Shown here piece by piece: positions 44,582 through 57,269 of a stretch of 64,000 bases of DNA. Source of the stretch: Lotus japonicus (taxonomy: Eukaryota > Streptophyta > Magnoliopsida > Fabales > Fabaceae); the NCBI RefSeq assembly GCF_012489685.1, contig NC_080045.1, positions 4,655,001 to 4,719,000 on the forward strand, in the 5' to 3' direction. The notes beneath the pieces are model-generated. The model was not told the DNA's origin, ran no database searches, and worked only from the letters and a program-made list of their open reading frames with translations. Position 1 is the first letter of the stretch. Each line of letters starts with the position of its first letter. The position numbers were made by a program, and so were the translations under genes.

Positions 44582-47160
44582 ATGGATTCTCTCTCTTGGC
44601 TCAGCCTTTTTTGCCTCAGTTTTTCACACTTTCCCCTCTTCTCTTCCTCTGCTTTGCTGTTTCAGGTTTCACATACACTTGTTGTTTACTTTGATCTGCA
44701 CAAGTGCACACAACACACTTCATAATCAACCTTATTTAACCCAGAGTTCTTATTATTTAACTTTGCATGGACATGGTAAATGTTGTCACAGGGTTTCAAC
44801 TGGGAATCAAGTGGCAAAGGAGGATGGTACAACTCATTGAAAAACTCCATTCCTGACCTAGCAAATGCAGGAATTACCCATGTTTGGCTTCCTCCTCCCT
44901 CTCAATCAGTTGCTTCTCAAGGTACCAACAAACATCTCTGTGCCTGCTCACTCATGATTTCATGGTAATGGAGAATGATCACTATTTGTTATTCAATTTC
45001 CTGATACATGATAAAATTTCTGCCAGAAAGTATTACCTTATGTCCTATGCAAAAACTACTTGATACGTTTCATCACTTTCATGAAATATATACTGTGTTT
45101 GGATTTGCAGTGTGCACACAATCCAAAACATGGTAACTTTCGAATCTACATTTTGTAACTTCTCCCTAAAGTGATTATGTGACTTCGTACCAAAAAACCA
45201 AACATGCTAATTGTCGGCACAGTTTTTCAAAACGAAGCATAGAAAATGCATAAAGACACTATGTGTGGCAAAGTTTTCAAAGTGCACAATAACCGCCCAT
45301 TCACATAGTGAAATACGCGTATGCATAGTGCTTCATAGTAACTAATGAACACTTATAAACAGCGAGATCCTTCAGTTTCTTCATCCCATACAAGATTTAG
45401 CACCCGTTTGAAACACTTTAAGCTTGTATCAAGCTTTGTTCAGTCTTTGAGTGATGTGAGATGTAGTTAAGATATTTGCTTTGGAGAATGTGAGTGTTCT
45501 AGGGTTCTGCAGTGGTTGAGAAAGATTTCTTTGTTGTAAAAAATGTCACATAATGTTATTCTCTGGTTGTCAATATAGACAGCAGTCTTGGTTTTTCTCC
45601 GGTTCTGGAGTTTTTCATTTTAAATTCTTGTGTTGTGGTTGTGTTTCTTTTAGATTTCTCTTCGGCGCAATTCCTAACACTAACAATATTATTTGAATCC
45701 AGGGTATCTTCCCGGAAGGCTATACGATCTTGATGCATCAAAGTATGGCTCCAAGGATGAACTGAAGTCACTGATTGCAGCTTTCCATGATAAAGGAATC
45801 AAATGCCTAGCTGACATAGTCATCAACCACAGAACTGCAGAGAGGAAAGATGGGAGAGGCATCTACTGCATCTTTGAAGGTGGCACCCCAGATGCAAGTC
45901 TTGATTGGGGTCCCTCTTTCATTTGCAGAGATGACACTGCTTACTCTGATGGCAAAGGAAACCTTGACAGTGGAGAAGGCTATGATGCTGCACCTGACAT
46001 TGACCATCTCAATCCTCAGGTGCAGAGAGAGTTATCTGATTGGATGAACTGGCTCAGGAATGAAGTTGGATTTGATGGGTGGAGGTTTGATTTTGTGAAG
46101 GGCTATGCACCAAGCATAACAAAAATTTACATGGAGAAAACTTCACCTGATTTTGCAGTGGGAGAGTATTGGAACTCTCTTTCTTATGGGCAAGATGGGA
46201 AGCCTAACTTCAACCAAGATGCTCATAGGGGAGAATTGGTGAATTGGGTTCAATCTGCAGGTGGTGCTGTCAATGCTTTTGATTTCACCACCAAAGGGAT
46301 TCTTCAAGCTGCTGTACAAGGGGAACTGTGGAGGTTGAAGGACTCAAATGGCAAGCCACCTGGAATGATTGGTGTAAAACCAGAAAATGCAGTGACTTTT
46401 GTTGATAATCATGACACTGGTTCCACTCAGAAACTTTGGCCATTCCCATCTGATAAAGTCATGCAGGGATATGCTTACATTCTAACACATCCTGGGACCC
46501 CAACAATAGTACTTTCTTTCTCCAACCTTTTAACTTTCACCATTTTCTTTGTTCAAGTAATTTGATGATTGAACAAGAAAACTTGGGGGTTAGTCAATTT
46601 AGTCCCTCAAAGACGAAAATAGGTAAAATAGTCTCCGAAAGATAAAACAGGATCAATTTAGTCATTGAAATGATTAATTTAATCTTTGAAAGAAAAGGAA
46701 GAGCCATTTCAGTCCCTAAAAAACTAAATCGAAATTTGTTTTATCTTTCAAGGACTTTTTTGCGTATTTCCTTAGTAGGGGAGCCAAAGTGACTGATCCT
46801 ATATCTTTCAGGGACTTAAAGTGACTATTAATCTCATTATGGTATGGTTGTTGCCTTGTTGGATAAGTTTATCATTGTTATCTGTATTGTTAGTATTTCT
46901 CTCTTGTTATGCAGTTCTATGACCACTTCTTTGACTGGGGACTGAAGGAGCAGATAGCCAAATTGAGTGCCATAAGAGTAAGGAAAGGGATCAATATGAA
47001 AAGCACAGTGAACATTTTAGCTGCTGATTCTGACCTCTATGTTGCAGAAATAGACAACAAGATCATAGTGAAGATAGGCCCAAAAATGGATCTTGGAAAT
47101 CTTATTCCCTCAAGTTTCCGCGTTGCTGCCTCTGGCCAAGACTATGCTGTGTGGGAGTGA
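44582..47160 (+). CDS. AMY1: Alpha-amylase, secretory type (gene 1 of a tandem pair)
   Basis: Four exons: 44582-44665, 44792-44921, 45703-46508 and 46915-47160, all in frame, giving 421 residues, normal for plant family-1 amylase. It hydrolyses internal alpha-1,4 bonds of starch (GH13). A signal peptide of about 25 residues ([13 protein letters not shown] core) points to secretion. GH13 motifs are complete: [11 protein letters not shown] (108-118); [10 protein letters not shown] with nucleophile Asp201; FAVGEYW with acid/base Glu226; [11 protein letters not shown] with Asp309. The C-terminal beta-sheet domain is the last exon ([14 protein letters not shown] to DYAVWE). Compared with gene 2 it lacks the intron after the NPQ codons. 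Intron 2 is long, and intron 3 contains a small inverted-repeat element. It looks fully functional. Its partner lies 707 bp downstream in the same direction. Confidence 0.95.
46591..46827. mobile_element. Small inverted-repeat element in alpha-amylase 1 intron 3
   Basis: The ends TAGTCAATTTAGTCCCT and, inverted, TAGTCACTTTAAGTCCCT match closely. 'agtccct / agggact' motifs recur inside. About 237 bp, non-coding, MITE-like; no target duplication is clear. Confidence 0.55.
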
Positions 47161-47808
47161 CTGAATTGATTATAATGGACAACATTTGATATTTATCATA
47201 AACTATCATGTCCTAATATAATGTCATTTTATACGCTGTTTTATTTACTTGTTCGCCAAATATAATCCTCCTATTGTTATTGTCTCTCCTTTAATCGTAC
47301 CTTGATTTAAGGTTGAATAAATCTTTTATTGTAATGAATGCAAGAAGACTACGACAACTTAAGAATGGTAAAATTTGAGAGCCATCATTCCAAAATCTAG
47401 ATTTCTCTGGTTTGGCTTTTGATTTGTTGTGTATAATTGTCAAACATTAATTCGTCATCACTTCTCCCCTTCATGCTAGAACCAATGTGCCATATCAGCT
47501 GTCTAGACACTCATTCAGAAATGCATATCTCTGAATTTTCTTCATTACTTGTTGGCTTCCAGCATGATACATATCATCGTGCCACAAATCTCTGCGGAAA
47601 ACAACTTCTAAATTTCATTATTTCCACTAATTGGAACTTTGGATAAAAATCTGAAAACTTCCACTAAATGCTAGTCTCTAATTAACAGTAACATTCTTTG
47701 AACCTGAGTTGAGTACTTTAGTATCTATCTCTTTGCTAGTCAAACTCTCTCGCATAATCTACACGGTAGGAAAAATCAATACTTTGAAAATCAAGGCACC
47801 CCAAGACC
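47161..47808. other. Spacer between the two alpha-amylase genes
   Basis: 3' region of gene 1 and promoter of gene 2. No other gene is seen; a 69-codon ORF at 47437-47646 has no family resemblance. Confidence 0.5.
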
Positions 47809-47816
47809 TATAAATA
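47809..47816 (+). promoter_or_regulatory. TATA box of alpha-amylase gene 2
   Basis: TATAAATA, 51 bp before the ATG at 47867. The geometry is like that of gene 1. Confidence 0.65.
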
Positions 47817-47866
47817 AGAGGCCACTGACACAAGCACCCTATTGCTCCAACACAAGAATTCAAAAC

Positions 47867-50800
47867 ATGAAGTCTCTCCCTTCACTTTGCTTCCTTTGCC
47901 TTTGCATTTCACTTTTCCCCTCTTTCTCCTCATCTGCCATACTATTTCAGGTATCACCACCATTCATGATTCAGTCTCAACCTTCCTTTGTCTTTAGACA
48001 CATATGAAACTGTGATTTCTTATTTGGAAAATATGAGTTTACCATTGATCTGATACTCACTCTTGTGGGAGTTTTGAACCACCACAAAGTGAAAATAAAA
48101 AGTGTTTTCCACTTAAAAACTGTCGTAAAGTAAGTGTCCTCGGGTGCCTCCCACTATCAAGCGGTTCAAGTATCAGGGTTGTTTCGTATTATGCAAAATG
48201 CTAGTAAAATTTATTTAACACTCATTTATCGGTTGAAATTCATGTGGTGTCTACTAAAATATGAGGTTCACTTTAGTGAAACTCACATGAATTTCAATCG
48301 ATCAATAAAAGACTTTTGAAAAGGAAGTGTCAAAGTGACTATTACTAGCACTCATCTTATTATAGTGAAGAGTTTAGTAAGATGAACATGAACATGTATG
48401 TGTGTTCTAGGGTTTCAACTGGGCATCAAGGGAAAAGGCAGGAGGATGGTACAACTTCCTAAAGACCAAGGTCCCTGACATAGCAGATGCTGGAGTTGAC
48501 TATGTTTGGCTTCCTCCTCCCTCTAACTCTCACAATGACGGTCCTCAAGGTAAACAACTTCTTGTGTCCTTGAATAAGTTTTAGTGCATGTTTAGATGTA
48601 AGATAAAAAACACACAAAATTACACTTCGAGTGAGGCTAAACTTAAAGAAAATTGCTTATATTGAGTCATAGACCCTGAAATTTAAGTTGTGGTACAATA
48701 TTAACATAAAAATGTAACATATTTCTATTTTTTAAGTTGCTTATATCTTAACATTTGTATTCTGTTGAAGGTTACTTGCCGAAGAGGCTATATGACCTGG
48801 ACACATCAAAGTATGGCAACAAGGCGGAATTGAAGTCCCTAGTGGCTGCATTCCGTGAAAGAGGAGTGAAATCCATATCGGACATAGTCATAAACCACAG
48901 AACAGCAGAGAGGGTAGACAACAGAGGACTTAGCATCTTCGAAGGTGGTACTCCAGACAACCGTCTGGACTGGGATGTCTCCTACATTTGCAGCACCGAC
49001 ACTCGTTTCAATGGTACAGGAAACCCCGACACAGGTGATGACTGGTGGGGTGCTCCTGACATCGACCACACCAATCCCAAGGTGCCATGATGAACTAACT
49101 ATCTCAAAAACTTAAGTTGCAGATTAAAACATGTGAATGATTCTATATTATATGTCTAACGTGCATCTTTAGAAAAATTAAAACATGGACAATGCACTAG
49201 CACAAATAGGGTCGGAATCAGAAAAATTATGTAAAGGTGATGAAATTTAACTTTTTATTCGAAAATTAAAACATGGACAATGCACGGGGACAATCAGGTT
49301 GGAATAAGAAAAGTTATGTAAAGGTGATAAAATTATATAACATGCTCGGCACAATCAGGGGTCGGAATTGGACTTAGAATAAAAAATTTGAGGGCAAATC
49401 CAACTTTTGAATTTTATTTTAGTAAGAAAAAACTACTCTTGGGAGGCGGCCGCCCCATTTTTACATCACCTAGGTCTATCCTTGGCACAATACTCACATA
49501 TTTTGTGTTGAAATTCAACTTTTTATTTGAATAATAAGGGTAACAAGGATAGAATTCTAGTCTACTCGGTACTAACTACCCTAAAAGTTTACTCATGAAT
49601 CATGAATGATTTTATGTTATACTTACAACAGGTACAGCAAGAGCTCTCAGATTGGATGAACTGGTTGAAAACAGAGGTTGGTTTTGTTGGATGGAGATTT
49701 GACATGGTTGTTGGGTATGCTCCAAGGTTCACCAAAATCTACATGGAGAAAACCTCACCTGATTTTGCAGTTGGGGAGCTTTATCAGAATGTAACAAGAG
49801 GACAAGATGGAAGACCCTTAGCCAATCAGGACAAGCACCGTTCCACCTTGGTGAAGTGGGTGGATGATGCAGGTGGTGCTGTCACTGCTTTTGACTTCAC
49901 AACCAAAATGGTTCTGGGTGCTGCTGTCCAAGGTGAACTCTGGAGGATGAAGGATGCTAATGGCAAGCCACCAGGTATGATTGGAACAAAGCCATCTAAT
50001 GCTGTTACCTTTGTGGACAACCATGATACCTGGTCTCAGAGAACTTGGCCTTTCCCAGATGATAAAGTCATGTTGGGTTATGTTTACATTCTCACTCATC
50101 CTGGTCACCCTACAATTGTAAGTACATGCATGTTTGCTTTTGTTGCTTCCAATCACTCGAAATCAGTTCTTCTTAGAAGCTATAAAGTGCATGTTTGAAA
50201 ATCCTTTTATAATTAATTTTGAGGTTAAAATCAATATTAGGTTAGTAGCCACTAAGTTTAAAAATTTTAACTTAGAAAAGAGAAGTTGATTCAAACATGA
50301 TAAAATAGTCGTTTCTCCTGCATAACTAGAACCCAAAATCAATCTTTCTTCTTAGAAGTTACAAATAGCTGGTTGGAGTCAAATTATATCTCCTCATAAT
50401 CAATTCTAAAACCAAAATTGATTCTAGCTCTATAATCAATCATTCAATTGTAAAAGAATTTCTAAACATACACAAAGAGCAATATGGATCTTCAGCAGTT
50501 ATATTCTTGACAACTCTCTGTTGCAAAATCTTAGCACGTAATTTTTATATTAAATGGTTCAGAATTCAGATTGATTTGTAAAACGTTAAATTGATCAAAA
50601 CTTTTATGCACTTAATATTTTAGTGCTGCTGACTGCAGAAAGACCGCAGATGCAGCAGAGAATCCAAATTTGCACAGAGAGTAGTTTTTTCTACGTAACT
50701 AAAACGTGAAATCCATTCTGCAAAATTGGAACATGAGTTTCCAAACACGATGTAAATAAGTGCATGCAACGCACTCAAAATCATTGTCGTTTATACATAT

Positions 50801-51253
50801 GCTACAAGCTATTTAGTATTTACTTTGGAAACCAATCATAGCTTCTTTAAACATGTCATAGATTCTTTGCCAATTCGTGAAACCAAACATACCCTACAGT
50901 ACACACATAGATTCTTATTTGACTTTATTCTTATACTTTCTTTATTATTTTTGTTGAGAAGATTATTTACAGTTGACATTATATGTTGTTTATTCATCCA
51001 GTTCTACGATCACTATATCGAATGGGGGCTAATGGAACCAATAAAGAAATTAACAGAAATAAGGAAAAGGAATGGAATTAAGCCTACAAGCACAGTGAAT
51101 ATTCTGGCTGCTGAAGCTGATCTCTACATGGCTGAGATAGACAACAAGATCATTACGAAAATTGGACCTAAACAAGATCTTGGGAATCTTCTTCCACCAA
51201 ACGTTCAGGTTGCTACCAGTGGACAAGACTATGCTGTGTGGGAAAGAAAGTGA
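47867..51253 (+). CDS. Alpha-amylase, secretory type (gene 2 of a tandem pair, diverged)
   Basis: Five exons: 47867-47950, 48411-48549, 48771-49081, 49632-50117 and 51002-51253, all in frame, giving 423 residues. Exon 1 has the same length as in gene 1 and encodes a signal peptide ([18 protein letters not shown]). The extra intron at 49082-49631 lies where gene 1 is continuous. The catalytic triad is kept: Asp202 in [10 protein letters not shown], Glu227 in FAVGELY, Asp310 in [10 protein letters not shown]. Differences from gene 1 include FVG for FDG before the nucleophile motif, VVGY for VKGY after it (loss of a Lys next to the active site), DTWSQRTW for DTGSTQKLW, and a rewritten loop SNSHNDGPQ near the start of the barrel. 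It is probably an active enzyme, possibly with changed substrate binding. Confidence 0.92.
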
Positions 51254-52403
51254 AGCACAAAAAATTGATCATATATATGTATTTTTAGTATTTAATATTT
51301 AATAAAGTAAGACATAGCAAGAATAATATGGCATGCCCATTGTAGAAAAGCTAGAAATAAATCTTTGTGGGCTATGTACAAAATGGCTGATAGCCAATAT
51401 CATGTGTGTTGTTGGATGAATAATGTTCATTGAAAGTTATATCAATCAAGCCTTTATGAACCTATGTTAACACTTATTCATTGTTGTGAATTTACAAAGC
51501 TGATAATTATATGACTAAGTAACAACGACCCTCTACCACCATTCTACTTGGCCCTCCATTATCCTGTCGCTGCTAAAAACCTACCATTCATTGTTGTGAA
51601 TTTACAAAGCTGATAATTATTATGACTAGTGTAGATTTATAAAGTTGAAAACAACTTTTTTTAAAACTAAAATCCACAAAATACTGAAGCTGGAGTTATA
51701 AAACCGAAAATTAGTTTTGGATTTTAAAATTTCAAAACATAAAACTAAAAACCACCCCAAACGAGGTCTTACATTTCATGACATTCATTATACTTTTATA
51801 GGGTTGCATTAGGGTTAAGTTAGGTTGGGTCGGTTTTTCGGCGGTTATTGGTTCTAAACCCGAAATGACCCGAACGGACTTTAATCCGGTAGAGTCGGGT
51901 TAAAAATACACTTATACTTTCATCCAATACGATCATACAAAATAAACATATTGCATTGACAATCGTTTAAAGCACAACAATCTTAACCATTTAGAAACTA
52001 CTTACTTTCAGACTTCAGTGTGTCAAATCAATGACTTGCTTCAAATATGCACAAATCATGCCAATATACTACAAATATCAAACCCAGGGGGGGGAAAATT
52101 GATTTGATCAAATCTTACACAGATTTTACAGAAGCCGAAGTTCAACATATCTTAAGGCTATACACAAAACAGAATCACTCTTTCTCTTTTCTCACCAAGG
52201 ATGGTGAACTTATTTGTATTTACTCACAAGGTGCTGAGAAGGAGACCATTCACAACCCACATTTAGATGGAGTACAATCCAATCAACCATACATACAGCA
52301 ATCAGAAACATGTACAAGTATGGTATAATTTCGAATAATCGCCGAAAGGATGAGATGTTTAGAAAACTGCAGCATCACACAATGCTCATTGTTTCTAAAG
52401 GGA
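51254..52403. other. Gene-free stretch between convergent genes
   Basis: 'cattgttgtgaatttacaaa' plus 'gctgataattat' occurs twice, near 51480 and 51592. Otherwise AT-rich, with small ORFs that resemble nothing. It holds the 3' ends of amylase 2 and of the WEB1-type gene. Confidence 0.5.
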
Positions 52404-55400
52404 TTACCCTGAATGGGTTGGATGTGATTTTTTTCTTGCAAAGAACATCAAAATTCGCGGGAAAAAGGACTTCTTCTTCTTCTTTCCAGTTTTTGTATCT
52501 CGGAATGATCCAGTTTCATTGTTTGCATGGACATAAGCCTTTGGACTCGACATGTAATGTCCAGAAATAAGTGCATTATGAGCATGGTCAAAGCTATAAG
52601 CTTCCTTGCTCCTGTCAAAGCTAACATTTGAACTCATGTTCTGGTTTGTTCCCCCAGCTTTTCTCCGTTGCTCGTGTTCCGCCCTCCACTTTCTCAATTC
52701 TTGTTCTACACCCAGTTTCCCTTCTCGCGCTTTCTCGGCCTTATCCATTGCAACCTTCAGAGACTCCCTTCTAGCAGCGATTTCTTGAGTCACTTCATTC
52801 AACTTCTCCAAGGTTTTCAATTCAGACTCCTTAGCTATCTCAATTTCAGAATTGGCAGCTGCAACCCTCACATTGGCATGCTCTTCTGCCTCATGGGCTT
52901 GTTTGCTAAGCTTATAGTACTCCTCCAAAGAAAGTGTCACCCCAGCTGACGAATCCACTTCATTGTTGCTTCGAGCAGACTCACTCTCTTGCAGTGCTTT
53001 AACTGCTGATAATGCCAACCTTTCAGAAGCCCTTGCAGCTTCTATCTCCTTCTGAGCTGCAAGTAGTTTACTTTGCATTGTGCTTGCACCGGCCTTGGCT
53101 TGCTCCGCCTCCTCCTTCACCCTTCGCAGCTCTTCACGAGCTGCTTCGGCATGTAAATTTGCCTGATTAGCCTCTTCAGCCGCTTCTTTTAGTTTCTTTG
53201 GTAGCTCGATGATCATCTCTCTTCCATCATTTTCCTTCGCCTGAGCCAAAACTATGTCAGATCTAGTTTTGTCCAGTTCAGCTTCAAGAGATGAAACTGT
53301 AATGGAGGCCATTCCTTCTCTTTGCCTAATGGAGGCGAGCGATGATTTCTCTTGCTCAAGTTCCGATTTTAACGATACTGCAGCCACCTTTAAGTCATTT
53401 ATCTCAGCAGTAGCTTTTTCTATGTTGAGCTTTACTTCCTCAAGTTCCTTTTTGGCTGATGCAACTGCTGCTTGTATTTCATTCTGTGTCGTCTTCTCCG
53501 TTTTCTCCATGTCTCCTTCTGAGATTCCTTCTTCATCACCTTTATGGTTTGAGTTGTATTCCGAATAAGCCTTTAATTCAGCTTTCAACTGAAGCAGTAA
53601 CGCGGAAGCTGTGCTGAGTTTAGATTTGAGATCCTTAGCAGACAAAATTTTCTTGTTGAGTCTCTGGAGTTCTTCTTCTGCCTGTCTAAGTTCTTTCTCC
53701 CAATTGAGAGAATCTTGATCTCTTGCCATGACTGTTCCGATTCTGTGCTCCTCGGCTTCCATATGAGCAGTGTGCGCCGCTTCCAAAGACTCCTTTGTGG
53801 CAATTAGCTCAATAGTCAAATCTTCCACTGCCTTCTCTACCTGCTTTGATGCAGTAACAGCCTCTTCAGCTTTCCTAATAGCTTCATCTTTATCAACAGC
53901 TAAGGAAGTGTATTCCTTACGCAATGCTTCGAGCTCCTCCTTCACGGAGGTTAACTCTGTGATTGCAGCCGTGTACCTGGCTTTAGCAACCTCGAGTTGC
54001 GCCTTAGCCGCGACACTAGAATGATCTGCGATGCCTTGCTCCATCTCTTCCACTCTGAGCTTTGCGAGTTCTGAGTCCTGTCTTGCCTGACACTCTTCTG
54101 TTTGTGCCCTTTCTAAGTTGAGTTTTAGTTCTTCTATTAGCCTCTTGGTGCTGTCCAGCTCCTGCAGTACTTGGACCTTCCCATGTTCGGCTGCCTCTGA
54201 TCTTTTTCTGAACTCCGGGATCTCCTCCTGCGCTTTTTCAAGTTCTTTTTCTACTTGCTTACGCCTCTGTACATCCATTGAAAAAAAATGCCACCAAGTA
54301 TATTCATGAGCACCTAATGATCAATGGCTTTCATTGTTGTTGTTATTGTTTGCAGGAAGCAAGCATGGAAGGAAAATCATAATTTCTCAATTTTGTACTG
54401 CAAGGATGACAATTTACTGGAAAGACAGAAATTGGGACCAAATGACTTAATTTTAGTTTCTCTCATGTTTCTGTCCAAAATCAATCAATGAACATGTAAA
54501 TCATAAAAAACCAAAACTCTGTATTTTGAGGGCTGCAATTACTTTGGTGTTGAATCAGAAATATTTTAACTTCCAGAACAAAATTCATAGTTTCATTCTA
54601 GATAATATTCAAGAAATAAACTTTATAGTATAGTTTTTTCACAAATATATATATAATACACTCTTCACCGGCCAGAAGAGTTTATAGGGAAATACTTGTT
54701 GACAGAAAGAGGACAAGTTACACATAAAACCAAGAAATAAAGAATTAGGATAGTAAATTTCACAGATACATTTTTAAGGTAACTTTTGTTGATATCCCAT
54801 ATGACTATAGTCTATAGTTGAGAGAATTTACAGCAAATACTGTCATGTTTTCTGATTTAGGTGTTCATGCTTCTTCAAGGCAGCACAAAGGGTATGATTC
54901 AACTTTGACTCAACAGATAATGAGTTTCCCAGTGTGATCAATAACATCAACATGAAAACAGTCATCAAAGGTTGTTGTTTCTTAACTACTATAAGTCTAT
55001 AACTTAGACAATAACCAAATAATAATGAAGATTGTTGATATCATAATTTTATCTCTTATCTTAGCATTTTCCTGCTTATAAAAAAAAATCTTAGCATTTT
55101 CCTCATAGCATATCATCTAATGGATGTTTGCTTTATCTTTAAGAAGAAATTAAAAACTTCAAAAGAATTATATCCTCGTCAAGCGCTAAAGCAATGAAGT
55201 AAGGAAATTTTAAGCAAATCGGCAATAGAAGGAAGACAGACATACCTCCACAGTCTGGATTCTATGAGCCTTCCAATCCACAATTCCTCCAAACTTGGAA
55301 ACAGCTTCCTTGACAGATTCAAATGGAGCCGCAGTATCAATTATGCCTCTTCTTAAGGCAGTTGTAGGAGAGTCAACAACTCCAGCAGCAACATCAGTAA

Positions 55401-56130
55401 TCTTGGTTTGAGGAAAATTTATCTTTAGTTCCTTATGGTCATCCTGCAACTCTTTCTTTTCAGAAGAAGAAGCCAAGAGTTCCATCTGACTAACAACATC
55501 GCCGCCATCACCAGAAGTAGAACCACCATCATGCTGCCTATTAAATGCATCTTCTAAAACTGCAAGTTTAGAATCTTCAGCCACAGCTTCCTTGTGGCTT
55601 TGTTCTGTTACATCAACTGCAGCATTTGGTGTTGAACCTGAATTATCTATGGGAACATCACTATGAGGTGGGTCAATTTGCAACTCTTTTGGTTCAGAAG
55701 AGGAAGTGGAGAGATTCATCAGATTATCAACATCACTTGTCGCCGCATTCGCGGTTGAACCACCATCCTGCTGCCTGTTAAAGATATCTTCTAAAGCTCC
55801 TGGTGAAGAATCTGCGGCTATGGTTCCCTGGTTACTTTCTTCTGTTCCATGAACTTTTGGGGTTGAAGTTGAATTATCTATGGGAGGATGTTCATCCTGT
55901 CCTACAGTTTCAACATCAGAAGCATTTGTCGAAAACTCTGTCACCGGCAAACGAATGCCAGGCTCTACTTCACTGTTATTACCAAGTGGGTTGATGGAAG
56001 CTTCATTGGAAGAAAGATTATTGGGTGGATTTATTGCTACAAAATTTTCTTGAGGGGTTTCTGCTGGTGGCTTCAGTTCAGCATTTCTTGTGGAGGATTC
56101 TGAGTGTGGCTTGTTTTCAATATCCTCCAT
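52404..56130 (-). CDS. WEB1: WEB1-type coiled-coil protein (chloroplast photorelocation movement)
   Basis: Two coding exons on the minus strand: 56130-55246 and 54266-52404. GT/AG ends and frame give 915 residues. WEB1 family proteins (PF05701) control the speed of blue-light chloroplast movement in the cytosol with PMI2 and act through cp-actin filaments. Residues 1-260 are acidic, Ser/Asn-rich and contain an internal duplication. The family signature [17 protein letters not shown] follows near 270-286 and continues over the junction as [17 protein letters not shown]. Residues about 300-830 are nearly continuous heptads ([31 protein letters not shown]). The C-terminus is basic ([15 protein letters not shown]). 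The ORF start at 54278 is intronic. Pyrimidine-rich AG at about 56143 just before the ATG suggests a 5' untranslated intron, with a leader exon near 57095 (donor 'ccag|gtagctt'). Confidence 0.9.
55480..55910 (-). repeat. Internal duplication in the WEB1-type N-terminus
   Basis: Two related segments of about 75 residues (near residues 75-150 and 150-215) share the order DNS-S-TP-(K/N), EQ/ESN, AxDS, LE-D-FNRQ-DGGST, then SSSE-KEL. This is a within-exon duplication in the low-constraint N-terminal region. Confidence 0.65.
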
Positions 56131-57269
56131 TAGCTAAAAGCCTAAAGGTAGATAAAGGAAAACAAAAAAGCAAAATCAATCAGTGAAAATCCAATGAGAA
56201 TTAGAAATAAAAAAAATGCCCAAGTCAAAGTTTCAAATTTGAAAGATGTGTCTGGCAGTTGATTCTTTATGCAAAATGCAAAATTCCCAAAACCTAAATG
56301 AAATAACACAAATTGGAACCACAGATATGAAACAGAATATTCAGAAGTTACTGTAATGTGATGAACTTTAATAAGTTACTTCAAGTATCCATGATGGTTG
56401 AACATCAACAATCAATGGAAAGAAAAGAAAACAGCATTGTATAATACATGAAAAGCAAGTAATTCTTCCCTACATAAACATTCCCATGGCAATCAAAATT
56501 ACTGTCAAGAGCACAAAAGAAGACAGAATATCTGGGTAGATCAATAATATTTAAATAATAATTACAACAGAAAATAAATACCATGCATATATGATGACAC
56601 AAAAGCAAGTTCATATCTTTGTATTGAAAGCCAGGTTTAACTCTCTTTTTACCTGAGAGAATTCATACCCATACATCAAACAATTTGTGAACATGTGAAC
56701 ATGTTTGCAATAACCAGGCAAATTCTTCAGTAAACAAAGTTTAGCCAATAACTGGGTTTTGGAAAATTCTTCTCATCAAGGGAGAACATTAATAACTTGT
56801 GGAAAATTCCAAATAGGGAAGTTAACAAAGGCAATATTAATCATGTTCTTCAGCTTTGTTTCTATATAACTAGCTTCAGCTACAATTCATAATTAAATAC
56901 TAATCCAAACTTTGCAATCCAGAAAAGATATGATTATAGGCCTTAACAATAACATAATTTTTGCTAGAACAAAGAACAGAACAAGATTAAGCAATAACTT
57001 GGTGCGTTGAAAAAGAAAGCAGGAGGGAAAAAAATAACACAACAAATTCAAAGGAGGAAAAGTTGCAGAGAGAAGAAGCTACCTGGATTGAGCAGAAACG
57101 AAACTGATGATTTAGAATTAGCAGATATTAATGATCAGTGAAATTAAAATTAGCTTCTGCAAAAATAAATTCAAAGGATGAAAAGTTGCATCTAAAATTA
57201 GAAGAGAGAAAAACAGGGGAAAGGGGTTGAAGGGTGCACAGTTAGTGGAGCCTACCTTGTCACATAAGT

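Noticed and set aside
54279..54320. Separate start of the WEB1-type coiled-coil ORF at 54278
   Set aside because: The four extra codons are the end of an intron; the AG at 54268-54267 joins in frame to the upstream exon.
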